A stretch of 64,000 nucleotides of DNA from Mucidula mucida (taxonomy: Eukaryota > Basidiomycota > Agaricomycetes > Agaricales > Physalacriaceae). The translations under genes were made by a program, and so were the position numbers. The stretch spans positions 1 to 64,000 of the forward strand of contig JADNYV010000017.1 of NCBI GenBank assembly GCA_015501055.1, in the 5' to 3' direction. Below, piece by piece: positions 21,611-33,554 of the stretch. The notes under the pieces were generated by a model. The model was not told the origin of the DNA and made no database searches. It saw only the letters and a program-made list of their open reading frames with translations. The first letter of the stretch is position 1. Every line of letters starts with the position of its first letter.

Positions 21611-24050
21611 ATGATTAAACTGTGGCCCGCGACAACGACGATGGTCAATATGGATTCCCAAATGACGCCCAGGGCCGGCAATGACCGTAATCCATTCGAC
21701 ATGCCGTCGCCAGCCGCTGCTTCTGTCCATCAACCACATCCACTCCTCACCCCGACTCGCCTGTCCGTCTCGAATCCATTCGACTTGACCCCAGGCAGCT
21801 CCCAGCCGCCGACTGTCCATTCGTCTTTTGCTGCTGCTTTGCCCACTACCAGTCTCTCTCTTCATGCGCCCGACTTTAACATGCATGCTCCGCCTAGATC
21901 GAAACCACAGTCGCTCTCGCCCCCTCCACCGCTGACCAACTCGCGTGGCCAGATACATGTCAAGCTCATCCAGGCCCGTTCTCTCAATGTGCACGGCTCC
22001 GCAGCGAGGCCCTATGTTGTCGTGCAGTTTGAGCAGAACGAGTTTGTCAGTCGCGATCCCACCGATGAAGCCGACAAGGAGGTCAAGGGCGTCCCATCCA
22101 AGACTAGCTCTAGTACCGCCGTCAACGCTCTTGCCCGTGCCGCTGGCCACCCGCCGTCGCCATCATCTAGCGTCTCATCAAAGTCATCATCTTCCACCGG
22201 CGCTAGCAACGGCGGCTTGTTTGGTCGTGTCAGCGCTACCAATCCAGTCTGGAAGCATGAGGTCTCATTGTGCGTTGCTTATCACAGTCCTCTTGTGTTT
22301 TGTCTCATTTTTTTGTAGCGATGTAACATCGGAATCCTCCCTCATCACTTTCAACGTCTACGATCGCACCGTTCAGGATCTTGGTTTCCTCGGCTCGGTC
22401 CAAATCAAGCCCGTCCTCATCCATGACCAATCTGTTGACCAGTGGTACAAACTGCTTCCGTTTGAGAACGAGGTTGTCTCTGGCGAGATACGTGTTCAAA
22501 TCACATTTGAAGCCTACAAGGTACTTTTCCCCGGTCTTCCTCTTGCGGCGATTTCTGATGTGTATACAGGTCAAACGCGCACTCACCCCGCGAGACTTCG
22601 AATTTCTCAAGCTCATTGGTCGAGGCACATTTGGCAAGGTTTTCCAGGTCCGCAAACGCGATACCAAGCGTATATACGCTATGAAGGTCTTGTCCAAGAA
22701 AGAGATCGTTGCAAAAAAGGAGGTTGCGCATACTATTGGCGAACGCAAGATCCTTCAGCGATCTCTTGAGTGCCCTTTCCTCGTTGGACTCAAGTTCAGC
22801 TTTCAAACCGACCAGGATTTATACCTGGTTACTGATTTCAAGAGCGGCGGGGAGCTCTTCTGGCATTTACAACGGGAAACACGGTTCACTTTGGAACGTG
22901 CTCGTTTTTACATCGCCGAACTTGTGCTCGCTCTGGAGCATCTGCACAAGTACGGTATCGTCTATCGCGATCTCAAACCGGAAAACATCCTCCTTGATGC
23001 TACCGGACACGTTGCTCTCTGTGATTTCGGTTTATCCAAAGCGGATTTGGGAGCCGACCAGCTGACAACGACATTTTGTGGAACGACTGAATACCTTGCT
23101 CCTGAAATATTACTGGATGAACAGGGCTATTCAAAGATTGTGGATTTCTGGAGCTTGGGTGTCTTGCTGTTTGAGATGTGCTGCGGGTGGAGTCCTTTCT
23201 ATGCCGAGGAGACCCAGCAGATGTACAAGAACATCTGTTTTGGGAAGATCCGGTTCCCCAAAGGCGTTATCAACGAGGAAGGCAAACAGTTCGTCAAGGG
23301 TGTGAGTGCTAATCAGACTCCTTATCATCTACCATTACAAACAACTAAGCATTCATATAGTTGCTAAATCGTAACCCGAAGCACCGACTTGGGGCTACGC
23401 GAGATGCCGAAGAGCTGAAAGAGCATCCCTTTTTCGCATCGATTGACTTCAAGGCACTTTCTTTGAAGCAAGTGACGCCGCCCTTCAAGCCTGTCGTCGA
23501 GAGCGATGAGAGCACGGCCAACTTTGACCCGGAATTCACGGGGGCGGATCTGTCGGAGTTTTCTTCTAGATTTATGGACGAAGATGACCCAAGCGAGGAC
23601 TGGGTGATGGGCAGCCTCGGCTCTTCCGGTTTTCACACGCCGAATGGACCGCTGGGCAGCGAGAAGGGGAGCAGAAGTAATAGCTCAAGCAGCCTCGGGA
23701 GTTTATATGGCGGATTTGGAGGCTTATCGATGTCTAGTCGGAGCAGCAAGGGTGTGGATATCAAGGGAGGGAAGAAGCCATCCAGGGGGTCGAAGGGCAA
23801 GGGCTCGACGGGACGCGGTAGTCCGCTCACGAGCAGTGTGCAGGATAACTTCAAGGGATTCTCGTTCTCGGGGGAGAGTGTGATGGATGATTTGGAGATC
23901 CGGCTCAGGGCCAACGGACATGGTGGGAACAAGAGTGACGAGGAAGGTGCAGAGCCCACGACTGAGGATGAGTATGAGGACTTTTCAAGGAGTGCAGGAC
24001 GTTATGCTCGCGGTAGAAGAAAAGGACTAGGTTTCACGGAGGTCGAATGA
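21611..24050 (+). CDS. SCH9: AGC serine/threonine kinase Sch9 with C2 domain
   Basis: Exons 21611-22269, 22319-22520, 22570-23301 and 23361-24050 give 760 residues. Order: low-complexity N-terminus with NPFD motifs; C2-like domain (GQIHVKLIQARSLNVHGSAA ... NPVWKHEV); kinase domain from about residue 290. The kinase has GRGTFGKV, the catalytic Lys in AMKVL, YRDLKPEN, CDFGLSK and the activation loop TTTFCGTTEYLAPE. The C-terminal AGC extension carries the hydrophobic motif FKGFSF. Sch9/S6K-type kinases act downstream of TORC1 in nutrient signalling, ribosome biogenesis and lifespan; the C2-kinase order is specific to Sch9 and fungal relatives. VDFWSLG replaces the usual VDWWSLG, a minor change. 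The start could also be a later in-frame ATG (about 21653). Confidence 0.93.
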
Positions 24051-24333
24051 GGAGGCTAATGGCCTGGCGGGGGCGTAATACTTATTATGTTGGAGGCGAT
24101 ACCTGAGAGGTTCCAATTGACATTTGTATGTTTTATATCTTCTCTTCTCACCCATTTTTTATCATGGCAAAATTTCGTCGCTTTAGACTAGTTTGTAGTA
24201 ATAGCCAATTGCATTGCTTTGTTATAGTTTTCAAAAATTTCACGTTTGGTTCTGCGCAATAGATGATAACGTGAAACTATACATTAGACTAGTTCAAAGA
24301 CTTGTATCTAGTATACAACAAGGACTTGGCCTT

Positions 24334-25455
24334 CTATACACTACATTTCGTTCCGGATGCCGTGGATGTGTATCCTGTGTAGAGGTCAATCGACCTGATG
24401 TGCGAAATCGAGTCTGCAGTTGGCGGTCCAGCAGACCAGTACGGGTCTCCACTACTCCACGCGTTGAAGATGAAGTGGGTGGCCGCGGTGGGGACCTGTC
24501 AAGCGTTGGGTCAGCCTCACACGTCAATCCGAGCACCGGCCGTGATCAACTTACGTTCTCCGTAAGCTGGTTCACCTGCGTGCCATCGACGTAGAATGTA
24601 GTAGAGGAGGATGTCCACTAGAGGAATAGTCAGCCCTCATGAGACGCACGAGGAGCCGAGCAACGTACGTCGATGCGATATTCGTGGAAATCAGCTGTTG
24701 GGTCGAAATTGAATGCGATGTTCTCCGAGGTGGAGTCTTCGCCATCGACAAGGGCCTGAAAGCGCGTAGTGCATGAGGACAGGATTGCTTCTGATAGCAT
24801 ATGTAAAAATTATACCTGATTGGTTGTCCAGAATCCCGCGGGGACGGTGGCGCTGGCTTGTAGACTAGTCGTCGTCAGAAGCTCGATGTCCGATTCCTGT
24901 GTGTCTCCCTCTAGAAGACACTCGTAAATTCATTGAATGGAGAGGTGACCTAGGACGTACGGTAGTAGAAGATGCCCTCGCAGACGCCCTTTGTCGTGCT
25001 GGATTTGAGGACGACGCGAACAGACGCGTATTTGAACGTATCCGATGAGACGATCTCGGAGCTAATTACGGCGCCTGAGGTGTAAGCGGAGACCTTCATC
25101 TCGAGCGCGCCATCCCCGAGCTTGACGTTATTGGGAGTGAAGGTGTGTTCTGTGGGCGTGCTACCAACGGGGCCGTAATTGCTGATTTCGAAGCCGTATT
25201 GACTGTTGAACGATTGATGAGCTACAGTGCGATTATATTATATTGATTTGCGACGTACGAAAGGAATGAAGCCGCGTCTTGTCCTGAGGAAACGGAGCTG
25301 AAGTCGATGAAGTTCCTGTCTGTGAAACCTCCTGATACACCGGACGTGGTATATGTGTCACATGAGTCTTGACGCGAAGCCAAGTTTTCGCGTGCGAACG
25401 ATGATGGCGCGAGGAGGGAAAGTCCCACGGCGAAGAAGATGAGTTTTACAGACAT
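24334..25455 (-). CDS. secreted GH16 family glucanase/transglycosylase
   Basis: Six exons (25455-25259, 25202-24961, 24910-24816, 24755-24669, 24617-24555, 24495-24334) keep frame for 281 residues. There is an N-terminal signal peptide (VKLIFFAVGLSLLAPSSFA), then a concanavalin A-like fold typical of GH16. The active-site ExDxE motif is present as ESDIE at residues about 152-156, preceded by YYQGDTQ. Strand features FHEYRIDWTSSSTTFYVDG also match the family. GH16 enzymes cleave or transfer beta-1,3/1,4- or beta-1,3-glucans; this one probably acts on the fungal's own wall or on plant beta-glucan outside the cell. The mature protein lacks a carbohydrate-binding module and no GPI signal is evident. 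Substrate cannot be assigned. Confidence 0.9.
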
Positions 25456-27228
25456 GACTGAGCAACACTTGAGAGGAAAGCGACGAAGCGAATGTCGAAA
25501 CACCGTTTAGGCGAGCTCTTATATATTTTTGGACTGTAACAGCAATGTGAATTTCAGACACATGTGGATGAGCAGAGGACGCATGCGAGTCGGGGTTCGA
25601 GCATGTTACAGATTTCAACTAGAACCAGATGCCATAAGCTCCAGGTACTTCGGTGAGCTCGAGAGCGTCAAGTGATTTGAGAGATGTATAGTTTTCGATT
25701 GAAGTTCCTGGACGAATCGAAGCTCCTGGACGAATTGAAGCTCCTGTGGACCTTCGGGACCATCAACACCCGTGAAATGGAGTGAATCAGCTCCGCGAAT
25801 GCGTGGTCGCGGGGCATGTCCTGGTACATCGAGGATTATTTTGTGGTCCTTGTGTGTTGTACTACGCCACATTTCGTTTGGTGTTGTCGTTGTGAGTATT
25901 ACGCGGTGCACAAGGACGTCAAATCGCCGAGTATGTGGCATTTGGTTTGCCATGAAGTGCGATGCGAAGATATACTCAAGCAGTACCTGTAGACGTGCAA
26001 GTCTTTCATTGGCGCTGGAAAGACCACTTCTCGTAAAATATAACCTTTGGAAGAAGGCTGTTTTACAGCTGAGGAAAGACCTGAAGTCGCAGTAGATACA
26101 AGTCCCGACAGGTATGTTGAAATGGAGCGATGTTGATGGCAACAGTGTTCGTTTCGGGCGTAAGTTACAGGTGTCTCGGGATCGCGCGCAACCGGGAGGC
26201 CTCAAGTCCAGGAACCACTGGCATCAGGAGTACTTCAAGTAAGCAGTATGCCTGCAGAAGTTATATTTATGGGGTACTGGAAGCCGCGACCAAGAAGATC
26301 AAGACTGAGAGGGTTCCAGGGACTTGCCGAAGCCGTGCATCCGTCGACCTAAGAATTTAAAAATTGCCGACAGTTGTGGGTCGCCATGTAACCTCGATGT
26401 GCAAATACTTCGTGGCGTTGCAAATTCAAATTTAAAGTTTGGGCTCTATGGGGTTTGCAGAGTTTTCCAGGTATCGCGTCGTTCCTCAGGCAGAGCGAGT
26501 GCCCGACGAGTGGACAAAGATAGGCCATGACAGTGATGTACTTCATCGATGTCCAAGTTCCTTTGACAGATCAGTCATAGAGGTTACCTCGGTAAGTACA
26601 CACAGGCCACAGATATCCGGTGCGAAGACAGATTACAAGAATACCAGATGTCATAGACCGAACTCTTGTAGTCTTGATAGGTGCCAAGTGGCAAGGAACG
26701 AGAGCTCATTCAGCCACTTGTAGTTTTTTGTAGGACGTTTGGCACTCACGCCCAGGTAAGAATTCATAAGATGAGGTGACATTTATATGAGCGCAGATAA
26801 CGGAAACCTTTAAATAGAGATTCCGTTCGAGAACGAGACCGATCCAGATTGTGCAAATAGGAAATTTCCTTATCACGCCCAATGTCGGCGCCCCCGCGAG
26901 CCGTCGGTCGCGCCACCCTTGTCGTGAAAGGCGGAAAGGAAAAAACCTCAAAGAAATGAGGTGAGGCGAGTCGGACTATTTCGGGGGTCGGATAAAACGG
27001 AGTAAACGTGGCAATATATAACAGGCAGGTCTCACCCGATAGCATGGTGCTCCCCCAATCAGCCGTTGGCTTATCAGATAACCCCACATCCCGCGATCCA
27101 GAAGACAGGAGTCTTTCGAAAAACCGTCGGCAACGAGCAGCGACGAGCACGGCTTGTCCTCTTACGTCCATCTCGTTCATTAATCCAAGCGCTCCCTGTG
27201 GGTCGTTGGCCCTTGCACACTTCACGTC
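25456..27228. other. 1.8 kb intergenic with unsupported ORFs
   Basis: Two minus ORFs (26205-25615, 196 residues; 27294-26764, 176 residues) show no domain, no splice context and unusual composition, so I do not call them genes. The first contains a short tandem repeat of about 18 bp (about 25700-25745), seen in protein as repeated (F)VQEL. The right end is the promoter of the Apd1-like gene. Confidence 0.35.
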
Positions 27229-28618
27229 ATGTTCGCCCTTCGCCGCGGTCTTGCCCTCGTTCTGGGCCAGGACAACACTTTGCAAGGCCTTCACGCCGAA
27301 CTCGAGGCCTCATCAGTTCCAGTAACTTACGCGCAGTGTCGAGCATGTCCGGATCCTTGCGACGAAGGTAACTTGGTTTTTTGCACTTGATACAGTTATC
27401 TGATAACGCGCTGTCATCGTCAGGACACGAGGCATATCCTAAGTTTGATGTCGATATGGAGAGTCATATGTTGGGTACAGTAAGGCCGTACCGCCGTCAA
27501 GTCCGTTCAACGTCCTTTACTTTACGACGTGTCTCTTATTCATGCGTGTAGATTGTTATATCGACTGGCCAGAGCGACTGGGACCGCGAAATAACGCATA
27601 CACACGGGTCTCTCGCCGCCTACCTTTCACAAGTTGAACACAAGGGTACTACCAAAGAACGGCGGCCAAGCGTTGTTTCTCTACCTCGCTCTCCTCCATT
27701 AGACTCTATTCTGTTACGCCAAAAGGAACTCGGGACTATCGTCAACGCGAACCCTCCGCCTCCAACGGCTCCTGGTGTGTTTAACGCCGAAGACGCGAAG
27801 AAGATATCTATTCTCAATGGAAGCCATTCTACACTATGTGAAGACCCCGAGCGAGAAACCATCCTCATCTTTCCCGATTACAAGATGGTCACGGAGGTAC
27901 CGCGATCTCTTGAAGGCGCGCAGAATCTATGGAACACTGCTATAGACCCTCAGCTCGGACTTGGAGGCGATCTCCTGCAAAAAAGCCCTTTAATTCGTGG
28001 GTAATACCGTACTCTTGTGTTATCCTATTATGTGCGCAGTCTCTGAGCTTTCACCTTTGTTGTCATGACTAACATGCATGTCCAGGCTCTCATAAAAAGC
28101 GTGACAAGCGTTGCTCAATAGCAGCGATCAAACTGGAGCACGGTTCGTCATTTCGTTCATTCATGACAACGTTATAACGCCATTTCTACAGCATTTTCGC
28201 AAAGCTTAGAAAGCAAAGGGTGGACAGTAGACACCCAGCTGGAACATCCGATCGATGATCCGCTTGAGGACTTTGGGGGCACTGAGGAGGAGCAAGAGGC
28301 GAACGTGGTACGGCAGTTGCAGGACCTCCAGGGAACACGGTCGGCACTCATCGTCCGCAATTCGCACATTGGCGGGCACCGGTACGCGGGTAATTGTATC
28401 GTGGGTAGTCCCTTTCCCGTCTAATGCCGCTGGCTTATGAATGATACCCACAGATTTACACCCCACAGGGCGCGGGAGTCTGGTATGGTCGCGTATCGAC
28501 ACACGAGGTTGAGGCGATCGTGAACAACACGATTGAAGAGGGTATGGTCCTTCCGAAGCTACTTCGCGGCGGTGTCAATATCTCACGGCCCGGCTGCAGT
28601 AGTTTGCACGATTGGTGA
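27229..28618 (+). CDS. Apd1-type sucrase/ferredoxin-like protein
   Basis: A multi-exon gene whose first exon ends at 27367 with the second beginning at 27424. It starts MFALRRGLAL. It matches the sucrase/ferredoxin-like family (PF06999): CRACPDPCDEGHE, then SHMLGTVRPYRRQ, STGQSDWDREITHTHGSLAA, and in the C-terminal part RNSHIGGHRYAGNC with the motif HxxxH, then VSTHEVEAIV, ending SLHDW. Family members such as yeast Apd1 are thioredoxin-fold [2Fe-2S] proteins that use both Cys and His ligands. Here the His pair in the HIGGH motif and the Cys residues of CRACPDPC are present. Role: cytosolic redox protein affecting actin patches and oxidative/hydroxyurea stress in yeast. The exact donor of the second intron (near 27490) is uncertain. 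Confidence 0.85.
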
Positions 28619-28868
28619 CCGTGTGTTTACCTATTTATTGAAGCTGTGGTTCTTCTTGATCCGGAGAGCACACTCACGATGTCTGCTTTCGTTGTGCATA
28701 TTTAGTTCATATCTTGGGGTTTTTATAGACTACGTCTACCATATTATTGCCATCTTGCGGTTATATATCGCTATTAATCAAGTATTTTAATGTACACGAT
28801 GATAATTTATTCTCAATAATCATAAAGTATGAATTAACCGTCACTTGGGCTTTGATGAGATGTAGCTA

Positions 28869-30688
28869 TTAAGGATAGTTTGTTAATCCCTCCTTCGACA
28901 GCCTGTGTGACGGTGGCGAGCTGGGAACCCATCCGCCATTTCCCATGAATGGCCTAGAAGTGTCGTTATATATCGCTGCCACCGGCAGACTAGACATCGC
29001 AGAAGAGTCCACCGAGGATTGTGCTCGAGGGCGATGTGAAGAACTAGCCATATGTCTGGCGGTGTCACTGTGGGTGCGTGAATGGCCATGTGGCACATGG
29101 AAGGACTCTCTTGCGAGCGTAGGATGTGGTGTAGGGGGTAGTGCTTGAGGAGACGCGACGAATGATGTGGTAGACTCGGAAGCCACACTCGAATGGCCTA
29201 GTAAGGGTCGATAGCTGGAATCCGAAGATGCAGACTGATTTCGAGCATGAGATGGACGGCCGTATAAGCCTGATCTGTGAGGCGATTGTGAATCCCAAGA
29301 ACCAAAGGAATGAGTTGGAAGAAGATAGCCTGAAACTTCGTCGTCCATTGAGTCTATAGACTGGCAACTCTCGTATTTCTGAGGCCCAAGTTCCGATGCC
29401 CTGCGTTTATTGTTACGGCGCATTGCCGGAGACTGCACTTTCCTCTGTTGGATAGTCCGCCAAGGATTTCGCCGACCGGCGAAGAGGAAGACGACCCCAT
29501 CCCGACAGTAGGAAGGAAAGTGGCGAACAGTGATGACTAGCTGCCATCGATTTGCCCAGAGAGTTTGAGTACTTGAAATAGCGGCTCGATGGCGATAGTC
29601 ACTGCTAGAAGCTGACACGAAGCTGAAGCGGCGGGCAATTCCTGTCAAGCAGACTACATACTGTCCGAAACCAATAGCATCATACGACGAAGGGGGTGGC
29701 TCCTCCCACGTTCCGTGAAGTTTGACTAGCAGGGCGTGGTAAAATCTATTCATATCAAGTGCCCAAAGACGCAGGCTTCCGGCCCAAGTCAGGTAAGAGA
29801 TCACCACGCCCAAGAAAACACGAACCACGGGTGGGAATATGTAATGACGACCCTTATAAATCTGATAAGACGTCGTCGAATCCTCTAGCGAAATGGCGCC
29901 TTACCATTGAGATAACCAAAAGGACCGAACGGCGAACCAACACGTCTGCATGCAAACGAGGTTTCTCCATTTCACAACCTTCTTCATATGCCTTCGGTAC
30001 TCTTTGCAGATCTCACGATAATGTCTCAACGCGTAGACAAGGTAAAAAATGGCCACCACGGATGAGCCATACCGACCAGTTTAAAGCGAGCTTCGACGTC
30101 TGCAGCTGGAAGAAGACCCACGCAAGGAAAGTCGGAGCCGAGCATACATTGCGGTTTATGACATTTCCGAAGTAGATGAGGCAGTCGAGAACGATCCACA
30201 ATAGACCATGAGGAGAATAAGACTCGCTATGATGATCCGGGAGCGGGTCATGCGTTCGTACAGGGTACTCTCCTTGCCCATGAAGTGGCGTGCCGTCGTC
30301 CACAAAAAGTAGAGCGTCAAAGGCGATATTGTGATGGAAAGCGCAAAATGGGCGTCCGCGATAGAGGCTTGTTTCTCCACATGCTAATGAAGGTGACGAG
30401 GAGAATGCTGTAAACCTGTAATAGCACTACTCCGACCGCCTGTATGACATCTTCGCTTGAATACTTGATCAATATGGCTAAGTAGAATGTGAGTGAAGTT
30501 CGCGACAACGATTCAACGGCATACCGAGGCAAATATTCGCGATGAAGGCTCGATTGATTATTGGGCTAGTAGGCGACAAGGGGAGGATCTGAACGCACTG
30601 GACAGTCTGAATCTGGATCGCGGTCGCTTTGTGCCACGCAGTCCAAATACTTCGTAAGAGCAGGCAAAGACGTGTTTTGAGCTGCCAT
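28869..30688 (-). CDS. multipass membrane protein, agaric lineage type (model unresolved)
   Basis: Coding-like stretches occur in several frames on the minus strand. From a possible start at 30688 (MAAQNTSLP) come hydrophobic segments FIANICLAILIKYS, FALSITISPLTLYFLW, RIIIASLILLMVYCG, IVLDCLIYFG and VAIFYLVYALRHY, then a Ser-rich tail of about 170 residues (TLARESFHVPHGH). The DAHFALSITISPLTLYFLW block resembles a multi-membrane family common in agarics, of unknown function. Some frame changes are explained by introns (for example one ending near 30484), but at least two changes have no canonical intron, so this is either a decaying gene or a stretch with indels. No enzyme or receptor function is assigned. 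Confidence 0.5.
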
Positions 30689-31051
30689 GATGTTCCTTAA
30701 CGAGATGGTAGTTCTCAAGATTTATGTGTTGTACGCTTGAACCGAGACATATATGTCTAGGATGAGGGCACTGCATGACTTGGATGGCCGAGACATGCTC
30801 AGGAGTTGAAGTACGCTGAAGTTTACGATCAGTAGTGCGCAGTATCAAAATATTATGATACCAGTCTTTAGAGCATGTTCCCATAAGCGATGAGGCAGCA
30901 TTCCAAATCTAAAAACGATACGCATCTCTAAAGACGCCAGAACGGAGCGTCGAGCCGGAGCCCATCCATCAGGGAGAAGAAGTGCTGTACTATTCCAAGT
31001 ATCGCCCGTTTTGAAAGCCAACGTCAACGTGTAGAGACGTAACGGAAGCAT

Positions 31052-31559
31052 TTCCTTAAAAGTCGCAGTACATCATTGATCGAGGAGGCTTCGGTCTTGG
31101 CGTCGCGTCATGTAGACATCAACTTTACGGTGGGGAAACTGCTCAGTAGAAGACGATAGTCCAAAGGAGAAGCGATCCCATCATAATCGAGGCGAATTCT
31201 GCAAATCTTTGTTATCACTCGTAGGCAACGATGCATGTTCTGAAGATTATCACCACCAACTGATAGAGGAAACGCTGGGTTGGATCAGTTTAGGTCAGGC
31301 AGGCCATGGTGCAGTCTTTGAGAGTTTTTCGTTCCTTGACGTGGATGAGAATTTTGATGATATACATGCCCCACAGGCTTGATAAAGAACAGAGAGCCAA
31401 GAAAGTGAGTGTATAGAGTTCTCACCTGTTGTAGGCGTTGGTTGGCCAATGGCGGCGTTCAGAACAAATATGATGTGACACTGCTGTGACGCTGACAGCC
31501 TCTTGGTAACGTTCTATCAAGTAGTCTCAAGTCCTTATTGCAGCGCAAACAACCTCTCG
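31052..31559. other. no gene seen
   Basis: Just below this interval, on the minus strand at 31051-30845, a 68-residue ORF starts MLPLRLYTLTLAFKTG but lacks family support. The rest up to the MYND relic has no credible ORF. Confidence 0.3.
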
Positions 31560-32911
31560 GCTTCATCCCTGTATGAATCGCAGTAGATGTCGTCTGGCTG
31601 ATCGAAACTTTCGTTGAGACTGTCTAGTCCCTCCGCACCGCAGCATTGTGTGCGCTACTAGCTCGGATGCCTTGACATGTTCACCGAGTCAGTTCCTCTT
31701 TTCGACGAGCTCCGCCACGCCAGCCCGGATGATCTCGTCGTTCTCGCGCAAAGCCTCGCATTATGTCGTTTCCCTCAGGATGACCATTGGATCCATTCTA
31801 GCGCCGAACAGTCATCCCTCCGCGATTCAGTCGATTCCTCATGCTCGTTGTTCAGGAAGGCCCTCATACTATTTGCACATCCGTATGTGGCGTGGCCGAC
31901 CCTTGATTACATTTTCAAGGAAGGGAAGAAGGCAGTAAAACGTGGAGAGCGCGCTCCCTGGCCGCAGAAGAATGAGGATGCCCTACCGAATCATCCACAG
32001 GTCGTTCTTGAGACAATGTGGAGATTTTATCACGCATATAGGACGCCGTTAATCCTGTGCTTTGTGCAGCTTCTCATTGGGGCAGCTGGCACGACCCTCA
32101 CATCATTTCTATACACATTGCCTTCCTGGCATGAACAGATTGTTTTTCACAATAATCGTCTACTTTAGAAAGCGACGTGGGACCGTGGGGAGAGATGGAA
32201 TTTCAGGCCCTCACAACGATCATGGTCTATGCGGTGGATCGTTATTATCAGAACGATGGCGCGCTGGTACAAATTTGGACGACGCAGGCCCACAGTATGC
32301 TTCTATTGCTTACCAAGGCTTTACAGAGGGAGCGAGCCCCGCATCAAATTAGCTTTCTCCTCGTTTCGGACGGATACATCCTTCTTCTCTTCACCCACCA
32401 GAGTAATCCCACAGTCTTGTGCATTATCTCCTCTACTCGCCGTTGATTGTCAAACCATTTCGGGACCAGGCGTTCGGAGGAATGAATTACCTTGCTCTTG
32501 CCTGGGACAAAACTCGAAGACTCGCCCAATCAGATCGCTGTCAAGCTCCAGGGTGTACCGAAACCCACGCTACGCGGAACCGCAAACTTCAAATCTGCAG
32601 CGGTTGTGGAATTACAATGTCAACAAACTGCCTGGAAACACTCGCATATCCCGCACAAACCTTTTTGCTCTGTTCTCGCCGCGTATAGCAAATAAATTGG
32701 CGTATATTGGCGCAAGCTCCCTCCGATTCCAGGAGAATCAAAGGTTCTTCGCCAGAAGTCGGTTGCTGCGGGAATAATACTTTCCGAAGCAAAGAGGCTG
32801 CTCCGCTTTGACTTTGAGATGGGAACTTGGCAGAATTTGTGCAAGTTTGAAGAGGTGGATCCCGCCTTCTGGCGCATGCAAATGCAAATGCAACGAGCAT
32901 ATTTGGACTAG
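31560..32911 (+). pseudogene. MYND-type zinc-finger protein, broken copy 2
   Basis: Paralogue of the relic at 1305-2808. The same blocks appear in order: MFT(D/E) start of the long piece (31677), KKAVKRGER, LLIGAAGTTLTSFLYTLPSW, then the C-terminal EVDPAFW..... ending at 32911. Lesions: an in-frame TAG just before the MFTE block, a frame change at about 32168, another at about 32400-32420, and a deletion of roughly 17-20 bases inside the MYND finger (after CSGCG, near 32612) that removes the YCS..C ligands. The finger therefore cannot fold. None of these lesions match those of copy 1 exactly apart from the early stop position, so decay after duplication is likely. Confidence 0.75.
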
Positions 32912-33554
32912 CCGAGGATTCATTTTTGGAGTGTAAGATTTGAATATTAGAAAAGTTAGTGCATACGGTACCTTCTTAGCAATCGTTAATCGACGTCATT
33001 TTCTCAGTAGAGTTTGCCTTCAAGTGGCGTCAGTTAAATTGCCGAAATTCATTGGAAATTCACATGCCCACAGGTACACCGCCAGTTTCCGAAACTTTGT
33101 GTTGGTCTCCACCATCCCACGACTTCACGCAATGCAGGCCTCAACTCACGCCACGGCGTGGTCATATATCTTGATTTTGATCCTCGAAGCTGTACACCTG
33201 TGGACTCCACGGTCCTTCCACAAACGTCTCGTGGTATCTTTTGTGCGAAAAAATCCTCCAGATATGATGGTTCGCTGCCGGTGATAAGGCTCCTCGTGCT
33301 ACTGTCCGTCATATGAATCAGTTCAAGATTATCGAGCTAGAGATACCGCGAACAGTCAATATTTGCTGCTCACCTTCTGATGAAGCGCGATGTATCTAGT
33401 CATTTGGCAAAGAGCGGCTCGTGTCGCTTCGTCATTCTCTCAACTTTCTCATGGGATTTATCGCGGTTATTGGCTCGTCCCGGAGCTTAATAGACGTTCT
33501 TTAAGCCGTTAGATCCAGTTCTGTCTTCCCGGGGACTGTTGGCAACCTGAAACT
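32912..33554. other. no gene seen
   Basis: Short ORFs on both strands (32940-33284 +) without motif support; right end likely promoter of the membrane protein gene. Confidence 0.3.

Noticed and set aside
25615..26205. Minus-strand 196-residue ORF
   Set aside because: Long enough to notice, but no domain, no homology-like blocks and a small tandem repeat explains part of its openness.
26764..27294. Minus-strand 176-residue ORF
   Set aside because: Overlaps the start of the Apd1-like gene on the other strand and shows no family features.
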